Assembly (NCBI GenBank): GCA_964629325.1
Contig: CAZVSC010000016.1
Span: forward strand, 1-53,538
Length of the DNA: 53,538 bases
DNA from: Eutrophocola sp964629325
Lineage (GTDB): Bacteria > Pseudomonadota > Gammaproteobacteria > Pseudomonadales > Pseudohongiellaceae
Reading direction: 5' to 3'
Shown: in pieces, positions 8,496-17,849 of the stretch
Position numbering within the stretch: the stretch's first letter is position 1
Layout: each line of letters opens with the position of its first letter
Notes under the pieces: model-generated
Told to the model about the DNA's origin: nothing
Seen by the model: the letters and a program-made list of their open reading frames with translations, nothing else
Database searches by the model: none
Position numbers and translations under genes: made by a program

Positions 8496-10037
8496 CTACT
8501 GCAGCTCCGCCATTTCCGTGGCGAAGTACATCAGCATGCCGCCGGCCCTGTCATCGGGTCCCATCAGGGCCTCGCGGTTGAGATATTTCTCCAGTGAATC
8601 CTGCTTGTTGGTGGATTCACACACATTCACGAAAAACCCTTCCGGACTGCTGCGCATCAATACGCCGCGCCATGCCCGCTCCACCGCCGGCATGTAGCTG
8701 GCATCAAGCCAGCCGCGGCTGATGCCGCGCCGCATGGCCGTGGCAATCATTGCTGTCGAACTGAGTTCGGCATACGAACCGGGATAATCGATCACCTCAT
8801 GCCACATGCCGTCCATGTCCTGGTACTGCAGCAGCGTATCCAGGTGCGCCTTGTAAATTGCCTTCAGTTCCTCGAATCCGGGATGATCTTCCGGGAATTC
8901 ACTGAGCGCCAGGGCCATGCCCAGCGCCGGAAAGGCGTTGCCGCGACTCCAGGCGGCATCGGTAAGCGGCGAATGCCGGTAGAGGCCGTCCGCGCGCTTG
9001 ACCAGTGTTTCCATGTGGCGGATATGGCGCATGGCCAGGTCGAAATACTTGCGCTCGCCGGTCAGTTTGCCCACCTTGGCCACCAGTGGCGTGGCCATGA
9101 AATAGGCATCGCTCATGTCGCCGTGCATCGGCATGGCTTCAAGCATGTTGCCGCGCGCATCGAAACCCATGTCGGCGGCGCGCCTGGCCAGTGCCAGGTA
9201 GGCAGGATCACCGGTACGCTCCGCCATTTCCGCAAACACCAGGTGACCGGCGGTGACCAGGGAAGAATTGATATCGATGACCTGGCCGTTGATATAGGGA
9301 CTGATGATATCGGCCACGTCGTCCAGGTAACCCTGGCGCATGCGGCCGATCAAGGCCATGCCCGGGATGTAGACGGGCCATGAAAAATCATGGCCGTAAT
9401 GCTGCGCCAGTTGGGCTGCGAATTCAGAAGGCGAACGCATCAGGCGGGCATCGAGCATTTCATGAGCCGCGGATATCGGCAGGTTATCCAGTTCCAGGTC
9501 CAAGATCGTGGCCAGCTCTTCGGGCTCGTCATAGAGATGCAAGGCCGGCACATAGCCGACGCCAGCAACGATGCGGTTGCTGAGTGCATCGGCGAGATCA
9601 TAATCCTGTTCGCTCTCGATCAGCACCAGGTCCGGCCCGTGCGTGCCAAGCCAGCGCCAGAGAGAGAATGCAACAGGGTCATCTTCGTAAGCCCTGCCCT
9701 GCGGCGGAAATGTCAGCATCTCTCCTTCCGGGTTGGCATTGGCGATGACGATCAGGTTCACCGGCTGGTCGCTGCGGGGCCGGGCTAGATAGCGTTCGTA
9801 TTCCGCCAATACCTTGGCACTCGATTCGCTGCGGCCATCGAGCCCGCCGATCAGCAGTACGGTTGGCCGCTGGGACTCGTCCACCTGGTAGCCGGAGGCG
9901 GTGATCAGGGTGCCGCGTGCGGACATACCGACATGCCATTCCTGCGCTGATGAAACGGAAGCAAAGGCGCAAGCCAGAAGGGTAAAAAGAATGCCGGAAA
10001 AGCATTGGAAACGGGGAAAAATGTTCAGAAGCGCCAT
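8496..10037 (-). CDS. Exported GH88/GH105-type hydrolase fused to a degenerate M14-like domain
   Basis: The ATG at 10037 gives 513 residues with a signal peptide (about 1-31, ending VSSAQ); a GTG at 10073 would only extend it. The C-terminal part (about 230-513) looks like an alpha/alpha-barrel of the unsaturated glucuronyl/rhamnogalacturonyl hydrolase group: DAYFMATPLVAKVG, WSRGNAF (the family's WxRGN motif) and HEVIDYPGSYAELSSTAM. The N-terminal part (about 55-200) resembles an M14 carboxypeptidase-like fold: TVLLIGGLDGRSES, then NLIVIANANPEGE. The family's HxxE zinc motif is DGRS here, so this part is probably not a peptidase. The likely role is trimming of acidic oligosaccharides in the periplasm; the substrate is unknown. 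The MFS transporter gene is 59 bases upstream. Confidence 0.75.
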   Translation of the reverse strand: MALLNIFPRFQCFSGILFTLLACAFASVSSAQEWHVGMSARGTLITASGYQVDESQRPTVLLIGGLDGRSESSAKVLAEYERYLARPRSDQPVNLIVIANANPEGEMLTFPPQGRAYEDDPVAFSLWRWLGTHGPDLVLIESEQDYDLADALSNRIVAGVGYVPALHLYDEPEELATILDLELDNLPISAAHEMLDARLMRSPSEFAAQLAQHYGHDFSWPVYIPGMALIGRMRQGYLDDVADIISPYINGQVIDINSSLVTAGHLVFAEMAERTGDPAYLALARRAADMGFDARGNMLEAMPMHGDMSDAYFMATPLVAKVGKLTGERKYFDLAMRHIRHMETLVKRADGLYRHSPLTDAAWSRGNAFPALGMALALSEFPEDHPGFEELKAIYKAHLDTLLQYQDMDGMWHEVIDYPGSYAELSSTAMIATAMRRGISRGWLDASYMPAVERAWRGVLMRSSPEGFFVNVCESTNKQDSLEKYLNREALMGPDDRAGGMLMYFATEMAELQ

Positions 10038-10096
10038 GCCAGTGACCTGTGAAAGCTTACGTGCATGATACACAAAATCCTGTCGCCGTCACCCGC

Positions 10097-11326
10097 TCAG
10101 CTTTCGAAGAATGCGCGCATCTCGCGGCGGCTGCCCATCAGGAGCAGCAGGCAGATGAAACAGCATATCGCCGCTACCACGTTGGGCCACATCAGTCCGT
10201 AACGATTGCCCAACCAGCCGATCAGGAGTACGCCCAGCGCCGGCGCGCCCCGGGTGAAAGCCGCCCAGAGGCTCAGCACACGCCCACGCATGTCATCGTC
10301 GATACTGTTTTGCACGAGGGTCTGTGCCGCTACGCTGCCGATGGTGATGGCGTAACCGAAGACGAACATCAGGGTTGCAGCGATCCACACGGTAGTGATC
10401 GATGCGAATCCAGCCAGGCAGAAGATGGCCACGGCAGTCATGATCAGGATTTCCCTGACCAGGCCATGGGTCTTGCCGACCATGGACAGCTTGAGCCCTG
10501 CCAGCACGGCGCCAAGTCCCATGGCAGAAGTAAACAGGGCCAGCGTCAGCTCCCCCGCCTCGAATACGGCGCCGACAAACGCCGACAACATGAAGGCCAC
10601 CGGGCGAATGAACAGGCTCACCACGGTGAGCAGGACAAACATGGAAAGCAGGGCCGGCTTTTCCAGCACATAGCCGAAACCGTCGCTGATATCGCGATAG
10701 AAGGATTTTTCTTCCGCCCGCTTCGTCCTGATCGGCAGGTGGATGAAGCGCCATGCAATGACAATGAGAAGATAGCTGACCGCATTGAAGAGTATAGCCA
10801 CTGCCGGACTGGATACCGCGATGACTACTCCCGCCAGTGCCGGACCGGCACAGCGGGCCACATTGAACGCCACCGCCGTAAAGGCAGCGGCGGCGACCAG
10901 GTCTTCCCTGCGTACCAGGTTGGGGATGATGGACAGCCGGATCGGCTGGTAGGCTGCCTGCAACACCCCTTCCGCCAGCGCCAGCACGAACAGCCACTCG
11001 ATGGTCAACAGGTCGAACCAGACCAGAAAGAACAGGATGAAAGCCTGGACCATCATCAACACCTGGGCGATCACGGCCATGGTCTTGCGGTCGAAACGGT
11101 CAGCCCATACCCCAAACAGCGGCGTTATGAAGATAAGCGGCGCGATATCGACGAAGGCAATGACCCCTACCCAGAATTCCGATCTTGAAATCAGCCAGGC
11201 CAGCCAGGACACGGCAAGACGCTGCATCCAGAAACCAATGAGGGAAATACTGTTGCCGCCCATATAGATCGCGTAGTTGCGATTCGAGAACGCGGAACGC
11301 AGAGCGGCAAACCTACCGGCGGACAT
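10097..11326 (-). CDS. MFS transporter (EntS-like MFS_3 group)
   Basis: A 409-residue membrane protein with about 12 hydrophobic helices. The loop GVWADRFDRKTM (about residue 72 on) is the classical MFS loop 2-3 motif, and NSIDDDMRGRVLSLW matches the second-half motif of the enterobactin-exporter-like MFS_3 family. Members of this group export small molecules. The substrate cannot be told from the sequence. It is upstream of, and on the same strand as, the GH88/105-type gene; the gap of about 60 bases allows co-transcription. Confidence 0.85.
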   Translation of the reverse strand: MSAGRFAALRSAFSNRNYAIYMGGNSISLIGFWMQRLAVSWLAWLISRSEFWVGVIAFVDIAPLIFITPLFGVWADRFDRKTMAVIAQVLMMVQAFILFFLVWFDLLTIEWLFVLALAEGVLQAAYQPIRLSIIPNLVRREDLVAAAAFTAVAFNVARCAGPALAGVVIAVSSPAVAILFNAVSYLLIVIAWRFIHLPIRTKRAEEKSFYRDISDGFGYVLEKPALLSMFVLLTVVSLFIRPVAFMLSAFVGAVFEAGELTLALFTSAMGLGAVLAGLKLSMVGKTHGLVREILIMTAVAIFCLAGFASITTVWIAATLMFVFGYAITIGSVAAQTLVQNSIDDDMRGRVLSLWAAFTRGAPALGVLLIGWLGNRYGLMWPNVVAAICCFICLLLLMGSRREMRAFFES

Positions 11327-11367
11327 GGAGAGTGTTGATTCCTTGGGTTAACGGGGATGTGGCTAGT

Positions 11368-12615
11368 TTACGGGACGATATCCCTGATCGTCAGTATTAC
11401 CGGACCGTCCTGTTCAGACAGGACAAAAGGTTCGGAGACCGCCTGGATATCCCCGGACTGCGCCGTGGCCTGGCCGGATCGGGACAGGCGTGCGCCGACA
11501 ATGACATTCTGCGCCGACGACAGTGTCAGGTTCTCGATCATGTACATGGAATCATCGAGCGTGACTTCGACGGGAAAGTCAGGCAAAGCAAGATTTTCCG
11601 CCGCCAACGGCATGGGCATCGCCGGGTTGCGCGCGTAAACAAACAAGCGCATGGAGTCATCGACCTGGCTCCTCACCGATTCGTCGATATCGATGACGAG
11701 GGTGACGGATGCAACTGGCGCTCCGGCATCCGGCAGTTCGCCAGGCGGCAGCAGCGCCTCCACGCGCGCGATGCGTTCGCGCAGCACGGCGGCTTCACGG
11801 CTGCCGGCGCCCAGCTGCAAAAGCTGCCGGCGCCAGTAACCCAGGGCGGTCATCACATCCTCGTTCAGCAGGGCTTCCATGGCGAGCAGGCTCATCACGG
11901 CATATTCATTCGGGTTCAGTGCCAGGGCCTGGTCGACCACGCTCCTGATCGACGGTGTCATTGCGGAATCGGCGGCAAGGAACATGGACTGGGCGAGCTG
12001 TCCCAGCACGGTAGCCTTGTCCATGCCTTCCTCCATGCCGTCGGCCAGCGAGGCGAAGGTACTGATGGCAGCGGGAAAATCCTGCAGCTCAAGATACAGC
12101 GTACCCAGCATGTAGCCGTTCTGGATGTCATCGCTGTTGCGCTCATAACGGTCCTGCAGGAATGCGGCCAACTTCAGCAGTGCCGCCTCCTGTGCTTCGG
12201 GGGTCTCGACGATCCGCAGCTCTTCCAGAATTCCAGGCAGCGCCAGGTCCCGGGCCGAACCAACGATCTCGTACAAGGAGTAGCTGAACACGGGAATGAA
12301 CAGCAACGACAGCAATGGCAGCAGTTTGCTGCCTTGCAGATTGGCACGTTCACGCCGGTCCTGATCGCGCATGTCGCGCAGAAAGCTGCGCTGCAATTCG
12401 ATCTTCAGCTTGTCGCATTCTTCCGCGGTAATGAGACCTTCTGCCAGGTCCGCTTCCAGGTCGGCCAGGCTCTGCTCGTAGACCTGGGTGTTCTTTTGCC
12501 GGCGAAGCGCATTGTCCCCGGTTTTTGCCTGCGGCTTGTAACGCAGCACGGGCCAGACCACGAACAACAGGGCAAGAAGCAGCAACAGCGCACTGTAGGT
12601 AAAAAAGGCGGCCAT
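11368..12615 (-). CDS. ccmI: Cytochrome c biogenesis protein CcmI
   Basis: A 415-residue membrane protein, last gene of the ccm operon. It has an N-terminal membrane helix (about 4-24), a basic and acidic coiled cytoplasmic loop (about 27-95) and a second helix (about 97-115, LLPLLSLLFIPVFSYSLY). TPR-like repeats follow in the periplasm (about 130-290), and then a C-terminal beta-rich domain (about 300-415, VTLVIDIDESVRSQV to VILTIRDIVP). CcmI chaperones apocytochromes c to the haem lyase complex; TPRs bind the apocytochrome C-terminus. It starts 4 bases after the ccmH stop, consistent with translational coupling. Confidence 0.92.
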   Translation of the reverse strand: MAAFFTYSALLLLLALLFVVWPVLRYKPQAKTGDNALRRQKNTQVYEQSLADLEADLAEGLITAEECDKLKIELQRSFLRDMRDQDRRERANLQGSKLLPLLSLLFIPVFSYSLYEIVGSARDLALPGILEELRIVETPEAQEAALLKLAAFLQDRYERNSDDIQNGYMLGTLYLELQDFPAAISTFASLADGMEEGMDKATVLGQLAQSMFLAADSAMTPSIRSVVDQALALNPNEYAVMSLLAMEALLNEDVMTALGYWRRQLLQLGAGSREAAVLRERIARVEALLPPGELPDAGAPVASVTLVIDIDESVRSQVDDSMRLFVYARNPAMPMPLAAENLALPDFPVEVTLDDSMYMIENLTLSSAQNVIVGARLSRSGQATAQSGDIQAVSEPFVLSEQDGPVILTIRDIVP

Positions 12616-12618
12616 GAA

Positions 12619-13101
12619 TTAACTGTCCCGGTTGTCGTTGAGCAGCTTGCGCAGCTGCTCCTGCTCGGATGAGGTCAGCGGCGCATCATTTTGCACCTCG
12701 GCCTGCTGGCTGTTGGCGATCATGCGCCTGGCTATGACAAGCCCTGCCAGCAGCAGGAAGGCCGGGCCGAACCAGAGGAAGAAGGTGGCTGCCGTAAGGC
12801 GGGGGCGATACAGGATGAAGTCACCATAGCGGCTGCTCATGAATTCGATGATTTCATCGTTGGTGCGCCCTTCCCGGATCTGGTCGTAAATTTCGGCACG
12901 CAGGTCCGCGGCAATGGGTGCATCCGAACCGGCCAGATTTGAATTCAGGCACTTCGGGCAGCGCAACTCATAAGTCAGCTTCTTGAAGCGGTCTTCCTGC
13001 TGGTCGGTGTCAAAAGCGTATTCTTCAATGGCGGCCAGGGCAGGCATTGCAGCCCAGGTGAACAGGCACAGAATTACCGGTAAAAGTCTCGAGAATTGCA
13101 T
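12619..13101 (-). CDS. ccmH: Cytochrome c biogenesis thiol protein CcmH
   Basis: The ATG at 13101, 7 bases after the ccmG stop and preceded by AAGGGG, gives 160 residues; the longer open frame has no good start. A signal peptide (about 1-23) is followed by the LRCPKC motif at 46-51, whose two Cys reduce the apocytochrome haem-binding thiols. A membrane helix (about 105-125) anchors the protein, and a short cytoplasmic tail ends in RDS. This is the short CcmH form without TPRs; those are in the separate ccmI next to it. Confidence 0.95.
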   Translation of the reverse strand: MQFSRLLPVILCLFTWAAMPALAAIEEYAFDTDQQEDRFKKLTYELRCPKCLNSNLAGSDAPIAADLRAEIYDQIREGRTNDEIIEFMSSRYGDFILYRPRLTAATFFLWFGPAFLLLAGLVIARRMIANSQQAEVQNDAPLTSSEQEQLRKLLNDNRDS

Positions 13102-13108
13102 AAGCCCC

Positions 13109-13642
13109 TTACCGTATCTGCCGCAATAGCGGAACGAACTTGTCATTCCAGACATCGGCGTCGATCGCACCGATATGGCGGTACAGGATCATGCCCTGCT
13201 GATCCACCAGGAAGGTTTCAGGAGCACCGGTCACACCCAGGTCGATGCGCAGGGAGCCGTCGAGATCCACCACGTTGTAGTCGAAAGGATTGCCCCGCTC
13301 TGCCAGGAATTCACGGTCTTCAATCGTGGAATAATCATAGCTGATGCCGATGAAGGTAATGTCATCCTCGGTTTCACTGATCTCCAGGAAAAACGGGTGC
13401 TCGAGGTGGCATGGCGGGCACCAGGAACCCCAGATGTTCACCAGCAGTATCCTGCCGAGAAAATCACCCGAGGAATATTCGCCCTGTTCCGGGTACAGGC
13501 TCGGCTGGGTGAATTCCGGCAAGGGCCGGTCGACCAGTGCCGACGGAACCGTGTTCGGATCGCGGCCCAGGCCGTAAAGCAGGAAGCCCGCCATGACGAG
13601 AAAAATAGCCACCGGGATGAACAGCTTGACGCGCTTGTTCAT
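13109..13642 (-). CDS. ccmG: Thiol:disulfide interchange protein CcmG/DsbE
   Basis: A 177-residue thioredoxin-fold protein with an N-terminal membrane anchor (about 7-25). WCPPC lies at residues 74-78 and the GAPETF loop typical of DsbE is present near residue 139. It keeps apocytochrome c thiols reduced in the periplasm, receiving electrons from the inner-membrane protein DsbD/CcdA, which is not in this window. Its start overlaps the ccmF stop by 4 bases (ATGA). Confidence 0.95.
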   Translation of the reverse strand: MNKRVKLFIPVAIFLVMAGFLLYGLGRDPNTVPSALVDRPLPEFTQPSLYPEQGEYSSGDFLGRILLVNIWGSWCPPCHLEHPFFLEISETEDDITFIGISYDYSTIEDREFLAERGNPFDYNVVDLDGSLRIDLGVTGAPETFLVDQQGMILYRHIGAIDADVWNDKFVPLLRQIR

Positions 13643-15642
13643 GCTGCCCCCGTCAGGGACGGATCCAGGCCGTCTGTTGCTTGCACCGGAACATCCTTGC
13701 GGGCAGTGTCACGAACGCGGTAACGCCGGTCGCATATCGCGATCACGCCGCCGCCTGCCATGAGGAAGGCGCCCAGCCAGATCCAGAATACGAAGGGCTT
13801 CAGGTGAATGCGCACCACCCAGGCATCCTCCCCGCGCGGATCGCCGAGTGCGGCAAACAGGTCGCGGGTGAAGCCCACATCGATATCGGCCTCGGTCTGA
13901 ACTGAGCCGGTGGCGAAGTAAGTGCGCTTTTCCGGACGCAGGGTCAGGTAGGGGTCGCCATTCTTCAGCACGGTCACTTCCCCGGCATCGGCCTGGTAGT
14001 TGGGTCCCTGCACACGCTCGACACCCTGGAATATGAATTCGTAACTGCCGATCTCGATACCCTGCCCGGGCGCCAGCCGAACGTCGCGTTCAACACTGTA
14101 GTGACTGGTCAGGCAGATGCCGAGGATGATCACGGCCATGCCCAGATGAGCGGTCTGCATGCCGTAGTAACTCAGGCTCAGGCTCTTCAGGCCGGAGATG
14201 AAGCTGCCCTTGTTGGCGGTCTTGGACTGTATGTCACGGGCAATACCCAGAATGATCCATAGAGCCAGTGCCACGGCGAGAAAAATGGGAACGTTTACTT
14301 CCTGAGTGATCGCCAGCGGCACGACGATACCCAGCAGGATGCTGGCAATGGCGACCTTCACCAGTTGCTGCTTGAGGTATGCCACGGAGGTTTTCTTCCA
14401 GCGCGAAATGGAGCCGATTGTCAGGAAGACCACCAGGAGCGCCATCAACGGCAGGAAGATGGTATTGAAATACGGTGCACCGACCGACACGTTGGCGTCA
14501 CCGGTGACGGCCTCGTGGATCAGCGGGTACAGCGTGCCCAGCAGGATGCCGGCGGTGGAAACCACCAGCAGGATATTATTCACCAGCAGGAACAGTTCGC
14601 GCGAGGTGATGGTGTAGCTGGCCGTTCCCTTCACGACCGGCGCACGCAGCGCATACAGGAACAGCGATGCGCCGATGACCACCAGCAGTATCGCCAGCAG
14701 CACGAGGCCGCGTTCGGGGTCGACTGCAAAAGCATGCACGGAAGTGATCAGGCCGGAACGGATGATGAAGGTGCCGAGCAGGCTGAGGGAGAAGGCCGCA
14801 ATGGCCAGCAGCACAGTCCAGCTTTTGAACACGCCGCGCTTTTCCGTCACGGCCAGCGAGTGAATCAGTGCGGTACCCACCAGCCAGGGCATGAACGCGA
14901 CGTTTTCGGTCGGGTCCCAGAACCACCAGCCGCCCCAGCCGAGTTCATAGTAGGCCCACCAGCTGCCCAGGGCGATGCCGATGGTGAGAAAGGCCCACGC
15001 TGCATTGGTCCATGGACGCGTCCAGCGTGCCCACGCTGCATCGAGGTTGCCGGTCAGCAGCGCCGTGATGGCAAAGGCATAGGCGACGGAAAAGCCGACA
15101 TAACCCATGTAGAGCATCGGCGGATGCACGATGAGGCCGAAATCCTGCAGCAGCGGATTCAGATCGGTGCCGTCGGCAGGCGGATTGAGCATGAGGCGGT
15201 CGAAGGGATTGGATGTGAAGAGCATGAATACCAGGAAGCAGACGCTGATGATGCCCATCACCGAGAGCACGCGTGCGAGGATATCCAGCGGCAGGTTGCG
15301 GCTGAACAGGCTCACGGCGTATGTCCAGGAAGCCACCATCAGCACCCATAACAGCAGCGAGCCTTCATGGCCGCCCCATACACCGGTGAACTTGTAATAT
15401 ACCGGCAGCAGGGAATTGGAATTGCTTGCCACGTAGCGAACGGAGAAGTCGTCATCGAGGAATGCATAGGCCAGGCAGCCGAAACTGAGCAGCATGAATA
15501 CCCAGAGGCCGGCACTCAGCGGACGCGACAGCGTCATCAGCAGCTGGTTGTTGCGGTACACGCCGACCATGGGCAGCACGCTCAGGAGTACGGCCAGGCT
15601 GAGCGCCAGCACGAGGGAGAAATTGCCCAGTTCAGGAATCAC
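13639..15642 (-). CDS. ccmF: Haem lyase subunit CcmF
   Basis: A large polytopic membrane protein of 667 residues from a GTG at 15642. That start overlaps the ccmE stop (GTGA) and has GAGG about 10 bases upstream; it gives the family's usual MIPELGNFSL. A GTG at 15651 is too close to the ribosome binding site. The WWD haem-handling motif is clear (GWGGWWFWDPTENVAFMPWL). A C-terminal periplasmic segment follows, then a last helix. CcmF with CcmH and CcmI transfers haem from holo-CcmE to the apocytochrome. Confidence 0.95.
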   Translation of the reverse strand: MIPELGNFSLVLALSLAVLLSVLPMVGVYRNNQLLMTLSRPLSAGLWVFMLLSFGCLAYAFLDDDFSVRYVASNSNSLLPVYYKFTGVWGGHEGSLLLWVLMVASWTYAVSLFSRNLPLDILARVLSVMGIISVCFLVFMLFTSNPFDRLMLNPPADGTDLNPLLQDFGLIVHPPMLYMGYVGFSVAYAFAITALLTGNLDAAWARWTRPWTNAAWAFLTIGIALGSWWAYYELGWGGWWFWDPTENVAFMPWLVGTALIHSLAVTEKRGVFKSWTVLLAIAAFSLSLLGTFIIRSGLITSVHAFAVDPERGLVLLAILLVVIGASLFLYALRAPVVKGTASYTITSRELFLLVNNILLVVSTAGILLGTLYPLIHEAVTGDANVSVGAPYFNTIFLPLMALLVVFLTIGSISRWKKTSVAYLKQQLVKVAIASILLGIVVPLAITQEVNVPIFLAVALALWIILGIARDIQSKTANKGSFISGLKSLSLSYYGMQTAHLGMAVIILGICLTSHYSVERDVRLAPGQGIEIGSYEFIFQGVERVQGPNYQADAGEVTVLKNGDPYLTLRPEKRTYFATGSVQTEADIDVGFTRDLFAALGDPRGEDAWVVRIHLKPFVFWIWLGAFLMAGGGVIAICDRRYRVRDTARKDVPVQATDGLDPSLTGAA

Positions 15643-16094
15643 TGCTGGCACACCTCGGCATCGTGTTCTTCGGCGGCGTCGAGCGAGGCTTTCACCTCTG
15701 CTGACATGTAATTCTCGTCATGCTTGGCCAGAATCTGGGTCGCCTGGAAGACGCCGCCATTGTCGATGTAGCCGTCGGCCACAACGCCTTGACCTTCACG
15801 GAACAGGTCGGGCAGCGGCCCGGAATAACTCACCAGGACATCGTTGCAGAAATCAGTGGTCAGGAAATTCACTTCGGCCCCCTCCAGGCCGTCCTTGACG
15901 ACGCTGCCCATCTTGACCATGCCGCCAATGCGGAAATTCTGGTTCTCGGGCACCATGCCGGAAGAGACTTCGGTCGGGGTATAGAACACGTTGATGCCCT
16001 CGTCGAGGGCGACCAGCACCAGGCCCACGGCCACGGCCGTACCAAAGATGATGAAAAGGACGATAGCCAGTCGCTGTTGTCTGTGCGCCAGCAT
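15639..16094 (-). CDS. ccmE: Haem chaperone CcmE
   Basis: A 151-residue protein with one N-terminal membrane helix (about 10-30) and a periplasmic OB-fold. The haem-attaching His is H125 in LAKHDENYM. The acidic C-terminal tail ends DAEVCQQ. It receives haem from CcmC and carries it to CcmF. Its start overlaps the ccmD stop and its stop overlaps the ccmF start. Confidence 0.95.
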   Translation of the reverse strand: MLAHRQQRLAIVLFIIFGTAVAVGLVLVALDEGINVFYTPTEVSSGMVPENQNFRIGGMVKMGSVVKDGLEGAEVNFLTTDFCNDVLVSYSGPLPDLFREGQGVVADGYIDNGGVFQATQILAKHDENYMSAEVKASLDAAEEHDAEVCQQ

Positions 16095-16303
16095 CAGTTG
16101 CCCTCCCCCTGTTCAGCCATGTCGGACTCCATGCGATCCAGGCGCGCTTTCAGCTGCCTGATGATTTTCCTGCGGCCCAGTATCGGCGGCAGCACCGTAG
16201 TAACAAAAAACAATGCAAACAATATGTAGACCGGCCAGACGTAGATGGCGTAGTCGCCCATGGCAAGGAACGCGGCAAAACTGTCGAACTGGAATTCAGG
16301 CAC
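16094..16303 (-). CDS. ccmD: Haem exporter subunit CcmD
   Basis: A 69-residue protein from a GTG at 16303, with AAGGAG seven bases upstream; the GTG lies within the last codons of ccmC. The N-terminal FDSFAAFLAMGDYAIYVWP is the hallmark of CcmD, followed by one membrane helix and a basic cytoplasmic tail. CcmD helps release holo-CcmE from the CcmABC complex. Confidence 0.93.
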   Translation of the reverse strand: MPEFQFDSFAAFLAMGDYAIYVWPVYILFALFFVTTVLPPILGRRKIIRQLKARLDRMESDMAEQGEGN

Positions 16304-17048
16304 CGGCTGTCTCCTTTGCAACGATATCCCTTACCCACTGTGTACGTCTTTCGCGCAATAAAATTTCATTCTGGCTGCGCAGGATGAGACCGATGAAAAA
16401 CAGGCCGATGAATCCAAACCCGGTGAAGAATGCCGGAATCCAGATTTCGGGCGGATTGGCGGAGGCATCGCGCATGCCGAGCGAACTCGCGCCCTGGTGC
16501 AGGGTGTTCCACCATTCCACCGAGTATTCAATGATGGGTATGTTCACGACGCCGACCAGGGTGAGGACGGCGCAGGCGCGTGCGGCGGAATCCTGCGAAT
16601 CGAATGCCGAGCGCAGCACGATGATGCCCATGTAGATGAAGAACTGCAGCAGCGAGGACGTCAGCCGCGCGTCCCAGATCCACCAGGTGCCCCAGGTGGG
16701 AATGCCCCACAGCGAGCCACTGGCCAGCATCAGCAGTGTCGCCATGGCGCCGATGGGCGCAATGGCCTTGGCTACGATATCCGCCATCTTGATTTTCCAG
16801 ATCAGTACGGCAGCGCTGCAGATGGCCATCATGTAGAAACAGCCCTTCATGAGACCGGCCGACGGCACGTGCATATAGATGATGCGGTAGTTGTCACCCA
16901 TCTGGTAATCAGGCGGTGCAAAGGCCAGGCCCCAGACAACCCCTACGGCCAGCAGGAACACCGTGGCGCCCCACAACCACGGGAGGCTGCGCTCGCCCAG
17001 TTCATAGAACCACCGGGGAGAGCCGAGTTTGTATAACCATTGCCACAT
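16296..17048 (-). CDS. ccmC: Haem export protein CcmC
   Basis: A 250-residue protein with six predicted helices. The periplasmic WWD motif reads WGIPTWGTWWIWDARLTS (about 114-131). The flanking haem-ligand histidines are H60 (in MHVPSAG) and H184 (NTLHQGAS). CcmC loads haem onto CcmE. There is a gap of 108 bases between ccmB and ccmC, the only sizeable one in the operon, which might hold an internal promoter; none is obvious. Confidence 0.95.
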   Translation of the reverse strand: MWQWLYKLGSPRWFYELGERSLPWLWGATVFLLAVGVVWGLAFAPPDYQMGDNYRIIYMHVPSAGLMKGCFYMMAICSAAVLIWKIKMADIVAKAIAPIGAMATLLMLASGSLWGIPTWGTWWIWDARLTSSLLQFFIYMGIIVLRSAFDSQDSAARACAVLTLVGVVNIPIIEYSVEWWNTLHQGASSLGMRDASANPPEIWIPAFFTGFGFIGLFFIGLILRSQNEILLRERRTQWVRDIVAKETAGA

Positions 17049-17156
17049 TGAAAATTCTGTTTCCTTGATTGCAGGACTGTTAAATGAATTATGCCGTTTG
17101 TCGAAGTAAAACTATTTTCGAAGCCGTACCACGTATCGAAGCCATGTAGTTGATAG

Positions 17157-17849
17157 TCAGTTCACGCTGATCCGCAGTGCCGCGACGATTGCCAGGGGGG
17201 AGAGGCTGATGGCCAGGGCGAGCATCGCGCCCATCAGGGCCAGCAGACCTGCATAGGCCATGTCATTGATGGCTGCATCTACCACGCCGGTACCGAAAAT
17301 GAGCACCGGAACATACAGCGGCAATATTAACACAGCGAGTAGCAAACCACTCCTGGAAAGGCCCACGGTCAGCGCCATGCCGATGGCCCCGATGAGCACC
17401 AGGATCGGCGTGCCGAGGGCGAGGCTGATGACCAGCGCCCCGATACCGGCGGCCGGCAGTTTCAGCATCAGCGCCAGCACCGGCGCCAGCACGATGATCG
17501 GCAGACAGGCCATCAGCCAGTGACTGAAGACTTTTGACAGCACCAGGAAATACAGGGGCTGCGGGCTCATCAGGAGCTGCTCCAGGCTGCCATCCTCGTA
17601 ATCGGCCCGGTACAGGCTGTCCAGGGACAGCATCACGGCCAGCAGGGCCGTCACCCAGATCACGCCCGGGGCGATAGTGGCCAGGAAGGCGTCCTCGACA
17701 CCGCCGCCGAGGGGAAACAGGGTGACCGCAATGATGAAGAACATCAGCGGATTGATCACGTCCCCCGGTGAACGCATGGCCAGCAGCAGTTCGCGCCGGA
17801 TGGTCGCACCCATGACGCTGGCCAGGCCCGCGGTCGCTTCAGTGGTCAT
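17157..17849 (-). CDS. ccmB: Haem exporter protein CcmB
   Basis: A 230-residue membrane protein with six hydrophobic segments; the RRELLLAMRSPGDVINPLMFF start matches the family. It is the membrane subunit of the CcmAB ATPase that drives release of holo-CcmE. The start overlaps the ccmA stop by 4 bases. Confidence 0.93.
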   Translation of the reverse strand: MTTEATAGLASVMGATIRRELLLAMRSPGDVINPLMFFIIAVTLFPLGGGVEDAFLATIAPGVIWVTALLAVMLSLDSLYRADYEDGSLEQLLMSPQPLYFLVLSKVFSHWLMACLPIIVLAPVLALMLKLPAAGIGALVISLALGTPILVLIGAIGMALTVGLSRSGLLLAVLILPLYVPVLIFGTGVVDAAINDMAYAGLLALMGAMLALAISLSPLAIVAALRISVN

